Part shown: positions 31,401 through 41,652 of the stretch, one piece after another
Layout: each line of letters opens with the position of its first letter
Position numbering within the stretch: the stretch's first letter is position 1
Assembly (NCBI GenBank): GCA_019054805.1
Contig: JAHQIY010000012.1
Span: 372,001 to 436,000 of the forward strand
DNA length: 64,000 nt
Direction of reading: 5' to 3'
DNA from: Brachionus manjavacas
Taxonomy: Eukaryota; Rotifera; Eurotatoria; Ploima; Brachionidae
Position numbers and translations under genes: made by a program
Notes under the pieces: generated by a model
Database searches by the model: none
Told to the model about the DNA's origin: nothing
What the model saw: only the letters and a program-made list of their open reading frames with translations

Positions 31401-34400
31401 GAGGAGAATTTGGGAACTGAAGCCGAGGCTGCGTCAAAGATTGCTGATGTTATTTTTTTTATTAATTCGGTCTAAATTTTTCATATCCGCAATAAAATCA
31501 GATTCTAAAAATTGACTCGAGACAAGAAGATGGCTAAATTTTTTCCAGTCTGCCTTTTTGAAATTAAATTTTTTAGATTCTTTTATTCCAACTTCAGTGG
31601 ATTCGAAACCAAGTTCAAGCTTAATAGGATAATGATCACTAGTCAAGTCATCGTCAAAGACTTCGTAGCTATGAAAGAAAGAACCTAAATTATTAGAAAT
31701 AAGAAATAAATCAAGAATCGAATTATAATTTCGATTACTTATAGTAAATGTTGGGGAATCATCATTTGCTAACAAAAATCTTGATCTATCCAAAAAACTC
31801 TCTATTATTTTTCCGTTTTCATTTGAAATGTCTGATCCAAAAACAGAAAGCCTAGCATTTAAGTCGCCTCCAATTAAAAAATATTCGAAGTTATTTTCAA
31901 TATAAGAAAGAATTTCTTTACTTAATATTTGAGGAAGTTTTTTATTATTGTAGGTTGTTGGTGGTTGATAATAGCATATACCGTAATTCCGTGTTGGCGA
32001 ACGCGTGCATTAATACCCAAAGTCATATGTGAAGTGCATGCACAGACATTAACCCCTTCCATGTTAAAAAAATACTATTAAAGGTTCGACGCACTACATG
32101 TGCAACTTTGGGTATTAATGTGTGATAGTAATAAAAAAACCAAGTTTAAATGTCGAGTTAATAATCAAAAAATCTTTTTTAGAGCATCATTTTTATTTGA
32201 AATTTTCTGAAATATTAAAAAAATAATTTTTTGTATTTCAACTTTTAGTGCGACCATTCAAACAAAATTATGAAAATGTTTTTTAATATTAAAAATTATT
32301 TTTTTTATGCTTTTCTAGTTATAGATGCAGCTTTTTTTTTAAAGATTTAAAAAATCATACGATATTTTTTATCTTTTTTCACCATTGTTCAATGATGAAA
32401 ATAATAATCCAGTACAAAAAGAAACAAATTGTTCAAACATTACAATTTCAAACCAGAATGAGGAAGTTATGCGTCGACCTCTTCAAAGTTTAAACTTGAA
32501 TAGAGTTGATATTACTCCAGTTTTAGTTTTAAACAAAGATGGGAGTGTTCGAAAGCCTCTTGGTAGGAAAAAGGGCTCAAAAAACAAATCATCAAAATAA
32601 GATTTTCAAATAGTATTTTTTTTCATTTTAATTTTGTCTTTAAACGCCGCTCGTATAATTAATTCAAGACTTTGTCATATTATTTTAATATTTTAATTTT
32701 TATATTATTTTAAAAAAGCTGCATCTATAACTAGAAAAGCAAAAAAAAAAAAAATTTTTAATATTAAAAAACATTTTCATAATTTTGTTTGAATGGTCGC
32801 ACTAAAAGTTGAAATACAAAAAATTATTTTTTTAATATTTCAGAAAATTTCAAATAAAAATGATGCTCTAAAAAAGATTTTTTGATTATTAACTCGACAT
32901 TTAAACTTGGTTTTTTTATTACTATCACACATTAATACCCAAAGTTGCACATGTAGTGCGTCGAACCTTTAATAGTATTTTTTTAACATGGAAGGGGTTA
33001 ATGTCTGTGCATGCACTTCACATATGACTTTGGGTATTAATGCACGCGTTCGCCAACACGGAATTACGGTAATATTAATATATTTTTTCAAAGAGTCTGA
33101 CTTTACAGGCACTCTAATAGCCAGTAACTCCCTGTCAAACTTATCGAGTTCATTAAGCTGATAAAATTTAATATTGTTCTTTATAAGTAAGGCAACACCA
33201 CCTCCCCTTGTGTTACGACATTTATGAATAAAAGAAAAACCAGGAATGTTTAGTAAAAAGTTTGCCTTGGAAGTATCAAGTTTGATTTCATTCAAAAGAA
33301 CTATGTCTGGATTGTTCTTGCTGAGGAAAAACTCAAAAATTTCCTTTTTATTATTTAAAGAGTTACAATTCCAGTGGATAATCTTTAAGCAAGGAAGATC
33401 ATAAGAGGATTTTTTTAACATTTTAGAAAAATTTAGGATAAATAGATAAAAAAGTTTAAGTAATTAAAAAAGTTTAAAGTTTAATTGCTTGTGTTGTGAT
33501 TTACTGATTTTGACGCTTCACTCACTGAATGATTGTCCTTTGGTTCTAATACTTTGGCAGAGTTTTTGTTGTTTTTTCTTTGATACTGTTTTTTAGAGAC
33601 TGAACTATTTAAGTTCTCAGGACTAGTTAATGGTTTATTATTTGTTAGAATGTGTGCTTTAGTTGGAGTTAGCCTTAAATTATTCAGCTAAAATTGATGA
33701 GTAGACAAATTTAAGACCTGGGTCTTAATAGTTAAATAAAATCATAATCTCAAGGTTCTTGCTGAAGAAGCAGGAGCAGTTTGAATGTTTGTTGAAATAA
33801 TTTTTCATCATGATGAAAAAAATATTTTATTTATTAAATAATAATAAATATTTTATATAAATGAATAAAAGAGTTAAAAAAAATTTTTCTATTTATTTTG
33901 TATTTGTTTGGAAAAAGTATATAAAAAAATCGATCAGCAACAATTGTCACATTTAAAAAAAAAAATTTAAGTCATGACTTGACTTGACTTAAGACATGTG
34001 ACTTAAAAACAAGTCTGATTTATTTATTTATTTGGTCTATAAGGCATTTTTCACATTATTAAAATATTTTGAACCATTTTATTTTTATAATTTTTTAAAA
34101 TTTAAAAAGCTAAACGAAAAATTTAATGAAAACTTCAAAAAACGAGTAACGTTTGAAGATAATGAGTTGGATGATGGAGATAAGACAACAACAATCCGGG
34201 ACCAAAGAGAAAAAATCGATCTTTTGGAAAAGTCCCTCAAGGAACAGGAAGAATTGATGAAAGGTTATCAGAAAGAAAATGAAAGACTTTACGACGAAAT
34301 AAAAAAGACCAAACAAGACACTCAAAAGCATGTTTCAGTGCTCGAAGAAGAAAAGAAGCAGCTCAAATTGAATTTGATCCAGGAAAGGCTTCAAGAAGAC

Positions 34401-35690
34401 ACCCAAAAATCCATCGCTTTTGAAAACGCTTCCAAAGTCATTCTTCCGATCGCAGAGCAAACTTGTCTAGAGACCCAGGCTGACAAAAAAATTCACCATC
34501 TGACAGATGAAAATTTAGAATTGAAAAAAATTGTCGCTTTCTATGAAAAAAATCAACAACTAATTGAACACGATGTCAAAATAATTGACGAAAAAAACAA
34601 ACAAATAAAAAAGTTGAATGACAAAGTGCAAAAAATTCAAATGAACAAAACTGGACCGGATTTTGTGCGTGAAATAACACGGCTCAAAAAACAACTGCAA
34701 GAGATGGACTTGGTGGTTAAGAGAATGAGACTAGCCAAGAAAGACGATGCCAGCCCGATCAATCTGAGCATTGATTACTACGAGAAGCGCATCGAAGACC
34801 TAGAAGCCAGTTTAAAGGATAAGAGTTTAGATGTGGAGCGTTTGAACCGAATGTGGCACCAGAAAATGTTTTTGTACAAGAAGCTAAGGGACCAAGAGTC
34901 CGGAGTCGTGTCACGTGATCGCGACTTGAGCCCTCTGATGAAAAAAATGGACCAAGAAAATTATGAAAAAATAAAGCACTTGGAGGCGCTGAACCAAAAT
35001 TTGAGAAATTCTGCCAAGAGCTTGGAGGATCAGATTTGGGACAAGGAGAGACAGATAGAATTGTTGAAGAGTTCGAACGCAAAAAATTACGCACCATCTG
35101 AATTTGTGGCCAAGCAAGAAAAAGTGGTCGAGAGGGCGGACTTGGATTCAATGCGACATGTTTACTCCCAAATTGAAGATCTGAAAATCAAGCTATGTAG
35201 AAAAGAAAATGAGCTTGTTTTAGCCGAAAGAGATCATGGGCATAGAATTGAACAAATGAAGAATTTAAACTGGAAAAAGTGGCAAGATTTGAGCAATAAA
35301 CACAAGAGCGAAATGCAAAAATTATTAAGTGCTTTTACTGGATCGAAGATTGTTTTGAATGGACTCGATGGTGAGTCGGTTTTCGACGATCCGATCAAAT
35401 TTAGATTGCTAATCGAGGCTTGCAATAGAAGCAAAGAAAGCCAGGCTAAAATTGGCAAGCTTGGTCAAATCAATAAGCAGTTGAGTCAAAAATGCGTTTA
35501 TTTGGAAAATTTAGTTCAAAGGCTGTCAACTGGTGGGGAGAAAAATTCAGAAGTATGCGAAGAGAGTGCTGAGATGGGCCGAATTGTCACATTTTATGAA
35601 AACCAGCTTAGAGCTAAAAATGATGAAATAGAAAAATTTAGAAATGAGCTAGATACAATGCTCAAAATTCTAGAGTCTTTAAATTCGTGA
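22409..35690 (+). CDS. CEP162: CEP162 orthologue, centriole distal-end/ciliary transition-zone coiled-coil protein
   Basis: There are four exons: 22409-22510, 22575-23580, 25829-25941 and 34110-35690, with phases 0, 1 and 0, giving 933 residues. The N-terminus (MSLSDFS) has a DEDFENFLND motif, then KKQKPWWMNDQD, matching the 'PWW' block early in vertebrate CEP162. Further matches are the VMFVDSLES block, DELQAVYRNLATHTDSG and the short KHIRSTGYG. From exon 3 on it is almost all coiled coil; EKSLKEQEELMKGYQKENER and LYDEIKK align with the conserved vertebrate coiled-coil core, and ENYE..LEALNQNLRNSAKSLE with its end. CEP162 binds axonemal microtubules at the centriole tip and promotes transition-zone assembly. 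The exon 3/4 junction aligns without a gap to the vertebrate protein. The last exon's acceptor (AAAAAG at 34104-34109) has a weak pyrimidine tract; 34044 is a less likely alternative. An AATAAA follows at about 35712. Intron 3 is 8.2 kb and full of transposons. Confidence 0.88.
23985..24565. repeat. Direct repeat pair in CEP162 intron 2 (23985-24105, 24455-24565)
   Basis: Two about 115-bp blocks share AAAACCCATTTTTAACA, CAATGAATTTTTCGAATT and AAACCGAAGTTACCACT in the same orientation. They are non-coding, and probably internal repeats of an old transposon. Confidence 0.6.
24550..25000 (-). mobile_element. Decayed LINE family C (RT fragments) in CEP162 intron 2
   Basis: The minus strand shows, in two pieces, GTQIECVSEFTYLGS.IN and MGTHRDIKNRLAK (24590-24690), the block after RT in CR1/RTE-type elements, and GVTADILKTD plus DNWRGI (24760-24960), the N-terminal RT block. 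The order on the minus strand (DNWRGI at the higher coordinates) fits one decayed element. The plus-strand open frame over this region is its shadow. Confidence 0.6.
25245..25440 (-). mobile_element. Decayed LINE RT fragment
   Basis: Minus-strand reading gives ASVSQGSVVNTPLFWQIIWL, which corresponds to the RT motif 'GVPQGSvLgPLLF...IND' with substitutions. No intact domain remains. The plus-strand open frame here is a shadow. Confidence 0.5.
26580..27434. mobile_element. 855-bp nested TIR element with TA duplication
   Basis: The inverted termini AGGTGCCCCAAGTCATAAAC and ACTAGT (about 30 bp) are flanked by TA at 26578-26579 and 27435-27436. The interior is A+T-rich and non-coding, so it is a non-autonomous element. 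Confidence 0.75.
27600..28120 (-). mobile_element. Gypsy-type integrase fragments, split by a half MITE
   Basis: On the minus strand, 28118-27970 reads WRFYWPNYRKELSEFINKC, the H2C2 zinc-finger start of a retrotransposon integrase. 27815-27600 reads YEWIGPYTILRKQGE, a stop, then KGKKRLVHVNNLKR, the C-terminal 'GPy.i...vHv..LK' part. Between them at 27825-27963 lies a half copy of the MULE MITE seen at 7800-8154, ending CACAACCCC. The catalytic core is deleted. Confidence 0.7.
28250..28650 (+). repeat. Dispersed repeat with embedded LINE tail (28310-28440)
   Basis: AACCGACTAGATCCAGTTTTT (28254 on) and the 'ATCGCACTTTTTCAATGTTATTTCAAC' region (28578 on) recur at 45185-45330, and partly inverted at 44440-44510. 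Between them lies a diverged LINE family A tail (TTATTCAGAAGTAGAATTTG, CTCGGTAACAAAATAAATAA). Confidence 0.55.
28837..28985 (-). mobile_element. LINE family A 3' end with 9-bp target duplication
   Basis: The reverse complement has the T-rich 3' UTR and the CTGAAGGAGCTTTAGCTCGG tail followed by (AAAT)n. It is flanked by TTCTCTTTT at 28828-28836 and 28986-28994, and it interrupts the right TIR of the 25979-29004 element, so it inserted later. Confidence 0.8.
31981..33069. mobile_element. 1.09-kb palindromic TIR element (TA duplication) inside the LINE
   Basis: Nearly perfect inverted repeats of about 370 bp (31981-32345 and 32712-33069) start CCGTAATTCCGTGTTGGCGA. The flanks are TA (31979-31980 and 33070-33071), and removing the element plus one TA rejoins the LINE endonuclease frame, so insertion is proven. 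Within each arm the segment between two 'TTAATACCCAAAGT' words is itself partly inverted. The roughly 365-bp centre carries a small ORF (32385-32600). It fits a non-autonomous Tc1/mariner-superfamily element. Confidence 0.85.
32385..32600 (+). CDS. Small ORF with AT-hook-like tail in the palindromic element
   Basis: This is an ORF of about 71 residues (TTG or, more likely, an ATG at 32391-32393 opens it). It is polar and Asn-rich, with the block LQSLNLNRVDITPVLVLNKD and the basic tail RKPLGRKKGSKNK. 'GRKKG' flanked by Pro and Lys resembles an AT-hook or nuclear-localisation tail, as found at the C-terminus of many transposon proteins. It occupies nearly the whole non-repeated centre. It may be the 3' end of a deleted transposase gene rather than a gene of its own; no promoter is visible. 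Confidence 0.4.
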   Translation: MFNDENNNPVQKETNCSNITISNQNEEVMRRPLQSLNLNRVDITPVLVLNKDGSVRKPLGRKKGSKNKSSK

Positions 35691-35699
35691 ATTATTTTT

Positions 35700-36385
35700 A
35701 AATACTTTCAACAATAAAAAATTTGGTAGAAATTGGACTTGTCCGTAATTGGGTTTTTTGTTTTTTGGATTAAAAGAGCTCAACTATTTAAAAAAAAAAC
35801 ATTTCTGGACAAAAATTTAAATTTTTTTAAACAGATCTTGTAAAAGAATTCAAAAAATTTTAATTCAATATTTCAATGTTTTACTTTTCTAAATGATTTT
35901 ATAACCAATTTTTTTTTCTTAATTTGTAAACGATTTTAATATGAAATAAAAAAAGTTTTAATAGGTCTTAAATAGAAAAATGCTCATAGAATCAACCTAG
36001 TCCCATTAAAGGAAAAGAAAGAAAATCTATTAGCACAGGTGGAAATCCATCGATGAATCTTCCAAGGTTTGAATTGGATTCTTGCCTCCTGGTTCGAAAT
36101 AAAAAAAAAGAAAACTTGAATAAAATTTAATTAAACCAGAAAAAAAAAATTCTGTTTATTTAATTTTTTTATTAACAACGCCTTAAAGGGGTCCATTGAA
36201 ATAAATAATAACAAGGTTTTACCTGTTGCTCCGCTGCCAGAATAATAAAAATAAAAAAAAAAGAAATAAGTATTGATTATTTAATTGATTGATTTATATT
36301 ATTTATTATATTGAAAAATTATTAAAAATTGATTTAAATTTTTTTTCATAAGTGTTGGTTAAATGATTTAATGAATGTTTCTCTA
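35700..36385. other. Intergenic region downstream of CEP162
   Basis: The AATAAA of CEP162 lies at about 35712. At 36030-36095 a tRNA-like pair of boxes (TAGCACAGGTGG and GGTTCGAAA) hints at a decayed SINE head, but no body follows. Nothing else is recognised. Confidence 0.3.
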
Positions 36386-36691
36386 CAGTATGTCACAAAA
36401 AGTTAGAATCAAACTTTTTTTTCTACTTGATTGTTTTTTTGTTCATTATTTCGTTAACTCGGCTATTTCTCTTTCAGTCTTTGTCTGATTTTTCAAAAAA
36501 CATGCAATTTGCCATCTCTGTTGATCAGTTATTTTATTTTTACCCATTTTTTCTCTATTTTGTCAGATTTTTAGGTAGTCTTACTTTAAAAAAACTATTA
36601 TTTGAAAAAAATTCATTGTTAACTATTTTTCTAATTGCAAAAAAAATTTTTTATTTTTTTCAAATTGATTCTAACTTTTTGTGACATACTA
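36386..36691 (-). mobile_element. 306-bp Tc1-like miniature element keeping the transposase N-terminus
   Basis: The termini CAGTATGTCACAAAAAGTTAG and inverted TAGTATGTCACAAAAAGTTAG are flanked by TA on both sides. The minus strand encodes MGKNKITDQQRWQIACFLK and TEREIAELT, the helix-turn-helix start of a Tc1-type transposase, before a stop. It is an internally deleted copy. Confidence 0.75.
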
Positions 36692-36810
36692 TACGAACAA
36701 CATTTCTTTAAGAAAAACTTGAATTAATGAATTTCAATGAATTTGAATGTTTTTTTCTTTTGTTAAATTTTTAAATAAAATTTGTTTTTAAGTTGTAAAA
36801 AAATTAATAT

Positions 36811-37536
36811 ATGTTACCGTAAATTTCTAAAACACGTAAATTTAAAAATTTACTGGTCTAACAGTAAAAATGTAAAACATAAAAAAATGAATAAATTTTA
36901 GATATTTACTGATATTTCTTTGGTATAAGTAATTTACTGAAACAAGTTTAGTAAATTTCTGAAACGAAACGTATATTCTCTTTGAGTTTTAGTGATTTAC
37001 TGGAATCTTTTTAGTTAATTACTGAAATAGTGTAATCAAAATTTTATTTGTTTTTGCAGCTTGAATTCCCTTCATGTCATCATGAGTTATACAACTGATG
37101 TCATGGAGGGAATTAACAACTGGGATTTTTTGCAACCACATCAATTTGTCATACAGTGCAGTTGCATTTTACCATACCTTGACCATCAAGCATGTTTCTG
37201 GAAAATATTTCTTACTTCTTGTCATCATTTTTTGTGCTCGTTTTTGTTGATTATCACTTACATTATTTCTTATACCCAACAAAGAATTGGCTTTATCGAT
37301 AATATCATCAATAGAAAGATCTTCGTTTGAAGGCACTGGATAGACCATTCTTCAAGTTTTAGTATATTACTGAAACTAAAAAATTGTTTTACATAATTAC
37401 TAACTGAAAAGTAAATTTAAAACATTACTAGTAAAAAACAAAACATAATTTTATTCCTATTTGTTTTACATTTTTACTGGTAGAACAGTAAATTTACAAA
37501 TTAACGTGTTATATAAATTTACTGTTACATGTATAT
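36811..37536 (-). mobile_element. ~725-bp TIR element with integrase-like remnant
   Basis: About 75-bp inverted ends (TATGTTACCGTAAATTTCTA and its mirror near 37525) enclose it. The minus-strand interior (37355-37090) reads NEDLSIDDIIDKANSLLGIR followed by KRAQKMMTRSKKYFPETC, similar to the segment after the integrase core in KRBA2/Ginger-like transposon proteins. This assignment is tentative; it is decayed by a stop. Confidence 0.5.
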
Positions 37537-37537
37537 A

Positions 37538-38549
37538 CAGTACAGTCCGTTTATAACGAACACGCTTATAGTGAAAATTCGTTTTTAACGAAAATAAATT
37601 CTATATTTGGCAGAACAAGAATCTTTTCAATGTAATTTCTTATGGATATAACGAAGTTCGGATATTTCGAATCACTTTTTAACAAATATTAGTGAATTTT
37701 AGTAATAATTAACAAATATTAGTAATAATCTCAATCTTTGAATATTTAATTTAAAATTAAATCTTTTGTGGTATTTATGTAAAAAATGAAAATCTATTTT
37801 AAAATTTTAATTTCTTAAACATAATTGTAAATTTAAAAAAGGAAAACAAACAGTACATAACTACCTTCCTTTGTATTCAATTTTATGTTATTTTTTACAT
37901 CGCCGAATCTGGCGTAATTTTATGAATAAATAATAATAATAATTAGTGAATTTCTCTTGGTTTATAACGTAGTTAGGAAAAAAAAATATCTTTGGTTTCT
38001 TTGTTTTTGTTTGATTTTAAAGAATAAGTATTCCGCAAATGTACAATTTCATGATTATGCGAATATTGAACATCAAGAAAAAACAGACGACGAAATAATC
38101 AATTTAATTAATAAAAAAAACGTACAATCGGACGAAGTTGTAAATTAGTCAAGTGATGACGAATCAGATAACGAATCTACAAATGTTATCGAATCATTTC
38201 AGGACGAAAATTTATCAAATCAACAAGCTTTAAAATTAATTGTTCAATTAAGAAAACATCTTTCAAAATCTACACACAATTTTGAATCGTCTATTGAAAA
38301 TTTCGAAAGCATTGAAACCGAAATTTTAGGCTTAATGGTCAATCAAAAAACAATATTGGATTATTTTAAAAAATTATTTTTTTGATTTCTGATTTATGAA
38401 TTATGATTTATTGTACTAGATTTTGCTTTTTAAATTAATAAAAACTTTAAAAATAACATTATTTTCTCTTATTTGGATATAACGAAATTCTTTTATTACG
38501 AACTGCTTTTGGATTCCCCCAGTGACTTCGTTATAACCGTACTTCACTG
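37538..38549 (+). mobile_element. pogo/Tigger-type element (C-terminal transposase remnant)
   Basis: The termini CAGTACAGTCCGTTTATAAC and inverted CAGTGAAGTACGGTTATAAC are flanked by TA (37536-37537, 38550-38551). From about 38040 an acidic frame with one stop at 38146-38148 leads to LSNQQALKLIVQLRKHL, FESIETEILGLM and a final QKTILDYFKK, the typical C-terminal end of pogo/Tigger (CENP-B-like) transposases. The catalytic core and HTH are missing. A related copy is at 42213-43354. Confidence 0.8.
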
Positions 38550-38907
38550 TAATATGTAATCTAAAAAAATGGATTAAGACAATTATAAAAGTACTTTATT
38601 CAAATATTAAAGTTAGTTATCGTAAGGATATGCATGAAAATTTTACTTTGCTGCCTGCTGATTAACCTTGAAAATTCAAAAAAAGAAGGTATTAAGGTAG
38701 AATTAAATCATATTGTTCATATGTGACAAAAAAACTAAAAATTAAAAAAAATTTAAGTAAATGTATGTAAATCAATGAGATTTTTTTTAAAAACAAAATT
38801 TATTAAATTGAAAATAGATGGCAACAATGTTAAATTATACTTCAAACAAATGAAAATTTTTTTTTCTTTTAAAAAAAAAAACAAAAATAAATAGATTAAA
38901 TCAAATT

Positions 38908-41630
38908 CTAAACATTTTGTCTTGCATGTTGTTGATGAGCGCGCAAAACAGTGACAGCCTCCTCAACTTTGGATTTGAGCGACTCGGACGAGTCCAGCAT
39001 GTGCAAAAGCTCTGAATTTTCGATTTCCAAAAGCATTCCAGTTATTTTGCCTGCTAGATCCGGATAGATGTTGGATATCAACGGGTACAGTCTTTCTCCA
39101 AGCATTTGCTTTTGTTCCTGAGGATTGGCCGAGGCTAGCATACCTGTTGTCAACGGCTCTTGGCCAGGTATTGCTATTGAAGACAAATTTTTCTGTCCTC
39201 TCTGCACCCTTTGCTGCTGCTGCTGCTGCTGTTGTTGTTGTGCAAAAACAGTATTATTCCTAACACTGCCTACTTGCTGCATGTAGTAATTCTGTGGTAC
39301 GCTGGGGCGATGCAAGGCCGATCCGGCGACCTGCGGCCACCTTGGCACTGTGTTCCTCATTGTCGAGAAGTTCTGAAACGGGTTTAGACGACCCTGGACC
39401 TGCTGTTGATAGTAAGGATTGGGCGCCTGCAAATAAAACTGTGTGTTCTGCATTCTTTCGCGGAATTGTGCCGCCAATATATTTCGCCTCTCATCCTTGC
39501 GCTGTGCCATCGCCACATACAAAGGTTTAGTTCCCACAATTCGGCCGTTCATCTCGGCTACTGCCCTGGTTGCCTCTTCCGGAGAAGAGTAGCACACAAA
39601 GCCGAAGCCTTTGGAACGACCACTAGAGTCCAACATCACTTTGGCACTGGTTATTTGCCCAAAAACTGCAAATTCTCGCTTCAAACGCTCGTCTTCCATT
39701 TTGTCATCCAAATTTTTGACAAACAAATTTATACCGGAGTACTTTTTGGCATTTTTTTCTTCATACTGTTTCCTCAATTGGTTCAGGCGGTAAGACTTTT
39801 TCTGAAACACTGACACGTACAACTTTTTTTCCGAATTGTTGTTTTCGTCAATTTCACTCATTTCTTTCAAAGCCTTGAACAAAATGTCAAAAAAATCTTT
39901 TTTTGAAAAATTTTTATTTTATAAAGATGGTTTTGGTTGTCTCTTTGGACAAAAAATTATATTTTTTTAAACGTTAAAAGAAAAAGGATAGAATAGTTTT
40001 GGAATTTTTATTTCAGTGTAAAATTTATAAAACAGATCATGCCTTTAAGCTCAATTTAAAAAATATTAATTATTGAAAATAGACTTTTATAGCTTTGTGA
40101 TTCATACAAAGAGTCACTGTAAAATTTAGAACAAAAATATTTTTTTTTTTGGAAAAAAAATTAATTTCTTTTTTAAATATTTTAAAAAATTAATTCACGA
40201 TTAATTCATTTTTTAAAGATTAAACTTTTTTTATACTCCAAAAAAATTCGAAAATTTATTTGCGACAAAGTTGGAAAAAATTTTATTTTCAAGATGAAAA
40301 TTGAAAAAAAATTTTAAATATTTTTTAAACCTGTCATTAAGAAGACCTTGTTTTACAAAAATATTTTTTTTGCGGGTTTACAAAACTAAAGTTTTCTATC
40401 TTTTAAATTTTATATTTATTTATTTTGGCTATTATCAAAATTGCTAAAAAATTATTTCAAAGTTTTTTTTTATTTTATTTTAAGTGTAATGATTATTTTA
40501 AGGCTTTTAAGATTTTCACATTTTTGTTCGCAAATCTACAATTTTTTAGATTTAACCACAGATGGTCTAAAGTCAAATGGTGAAAAGTTTAAAAAGTTGT
40601 GAATTATTTTTCTAAGTCAATTGTAACTTTTACTTTGAAATTCGTCTTAACTTACTACAAAATAAAGAAATCTTTATTTAAAATTTTTTTTTTTAATTTT
40701 TATGTCAAAGGTGAACACTTGAAAAAAAATACCCAGACATTTTTATCATTGCCAAAGAGTGTGTCCCTTACTGTACCACATTTTTTAAATCAAATAGACT
40801 TTTATAACTCTTCTAATTAATAATTTTCATCTCCAAATCAAGATAAAAATTCCAAAAATCTTATTAAAAAAAAATACCTTTGCCGCGTCTTGCGGTTCCT
40901 TGAAATTGACAAAGCCGTAGCCGAGTGGTCTGCCGGTGGGGTCGCGTGCTATTTTGACGCTGGTCAGCTCGCCGAACTTTTCGAATAGTTGTCTGAGCCT
41001 GTCATCATCAAAATCGGCATCGAAATTTTTCACATAAAGATTGGTAAAGACTTGAGAGCCATCTGCAGCCTTTTCCTGGTTGAGCCTGTGCGCCTTGGAC
41101 AAAAAGGGTCCCACGTAGACGATCTTGCCATTGAGCGACATGTTATTGACGCTTTGAATGGCCTTTTCGGCCGCTTCATGGGTCTCGAAGTGAACAAAGC
41201 CGTAGCCCTTGGAGCCGTTCTCATCGCTCATTATTTTGCACGAAATAATGTTGCCAAATGTTGAAAACGTGTCGTACAAACTCTTGTTGTCAATGGACTT
41301 GTCCAGGTTTTTGATGAACACGTTTCCGACGCCGGAGCGTCTGATGGCCGGGTCTCGCTGCGACCACATGATCCTCATGGGCTTGCCGGCCAGCAGGTCG
41401 AAGTTGAGCGTGTCCAGAGCACGCTCGGCCTCTGACGGCTGGCTGAAGTTGACATATGCGTAGCCGAGAGACTGGCGCGTTATTTTGTCGCGGCATATCC
41501 TGACTAGAACCACGTTGCCAACTGTGGAGAATTTCTCAAGCAGCTGGGCCTCTGTCACATAAGGATCCAAGTCGCCCACATACAGTGAAGTGTTCTGGAA
41601 GTTTGTTTGAGTTGTGGAAGCATCGACCAT
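38908..41630 (-). CDS. PABPC1-like: Cytoplasmic poly(A)-binding protein
   Basis: Two coding exons, 41630-40878 and 39873-38908 (intron about 1 kb, phase 0), encode 572 residues. Four RRMs are evident: SLYVGDL (about 15), NVFIKNL (about 101), NLYVKNF (about 192) and NLFVKNL (about 297), each with RNP1-type motifs such as KGYGFVHF and KGFGFVCY. The intron splits RRM3. The linker has a ten-Gln run encoded by mixed CAG/CAA and a PY/QN-rich part. The C-terminal MLLE/PABC domain ([25 protein letters not shown]) ends the protein. It binds mRNA poly(A) tails and eIF4G, and through MLLE it binds PAM2 partners. The start MVDAS (41630) is preferred over the in-frame ATG seven codons upstream because an AG acceptor (ATATTTTTTTTAG) ends near 41657, suggesting a 5' UTR intron. 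It is slightly shorter than vertebrate PABPC1 in the linker. Confidence 0.95.
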
Positions 41631-41652
41631 TTTTTTTGGGTTTTTTTTCAAT
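41631..41652 (-). promoter_or_regulatory. A-rich leader directly before the PABP start codon
   Basis: The mRNA leader reads GAAAAAAAACCCAAAAAAA immediately before the ATG. A-rich 5' UTRs let PABP bind its own mRNA and limit its translation in vertebrates. Here the two A-runs are short (8 and 8), so an autoregulatory role is only a possibility. Confidence 0.35.

Larger units (their letters stand above)
29560..33790 (-). mobile_element. LINE family B, near full-length but decayed, in CEP162 intron 3
   Basis: Minus-strand order: the end of ORF1 (about 33750-33480, Asn/Ser/Lys-rich tail ending SVNHNTSN-stop); ORF2 from 33421 (MLKKSSYDLP, then CLKIIHWNCNSL, IVLLNEIKLD, RGGGVALLIKNNI) interrupted at 33070 by the palindromic element and resuming at 31980 with LIGGDLNAR and LTSDHYPIKL; RT (SAPGPDNISNMMLKNL, CWKIAKITMIPKK; frameshifts near 31434 and 30700) with catalytic FADDLVTFF at about 30370; the C-terminal region to 29768. 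The 3' UTR runs to the tail GCTGTAGCTT(ATA)n(TTA)n near 29570. Several frameshifts make it inactive. It is oriented opposite to CEP162. Confidence 0.82.

Noticed and set aside
36030-36105. tRNA gene
   Set aside because: A- and B-box-like words are present (TAGCACAGGTGG, GGTTCGAAA), but no acceptor stem or anticodon arm can be paired; probably a decayed SINE head or chance.
36427-36684. Plus-strand hydrophobic ORF
   Set aside because: It is the complement of a Tc1 transposase helix-turn-helix and TIRs; not a gene.
39294-41496. ORFs antisense or out of frame within the PABP exons
   Set aside because: They are shadows of RRM and MLLE coding sequence.
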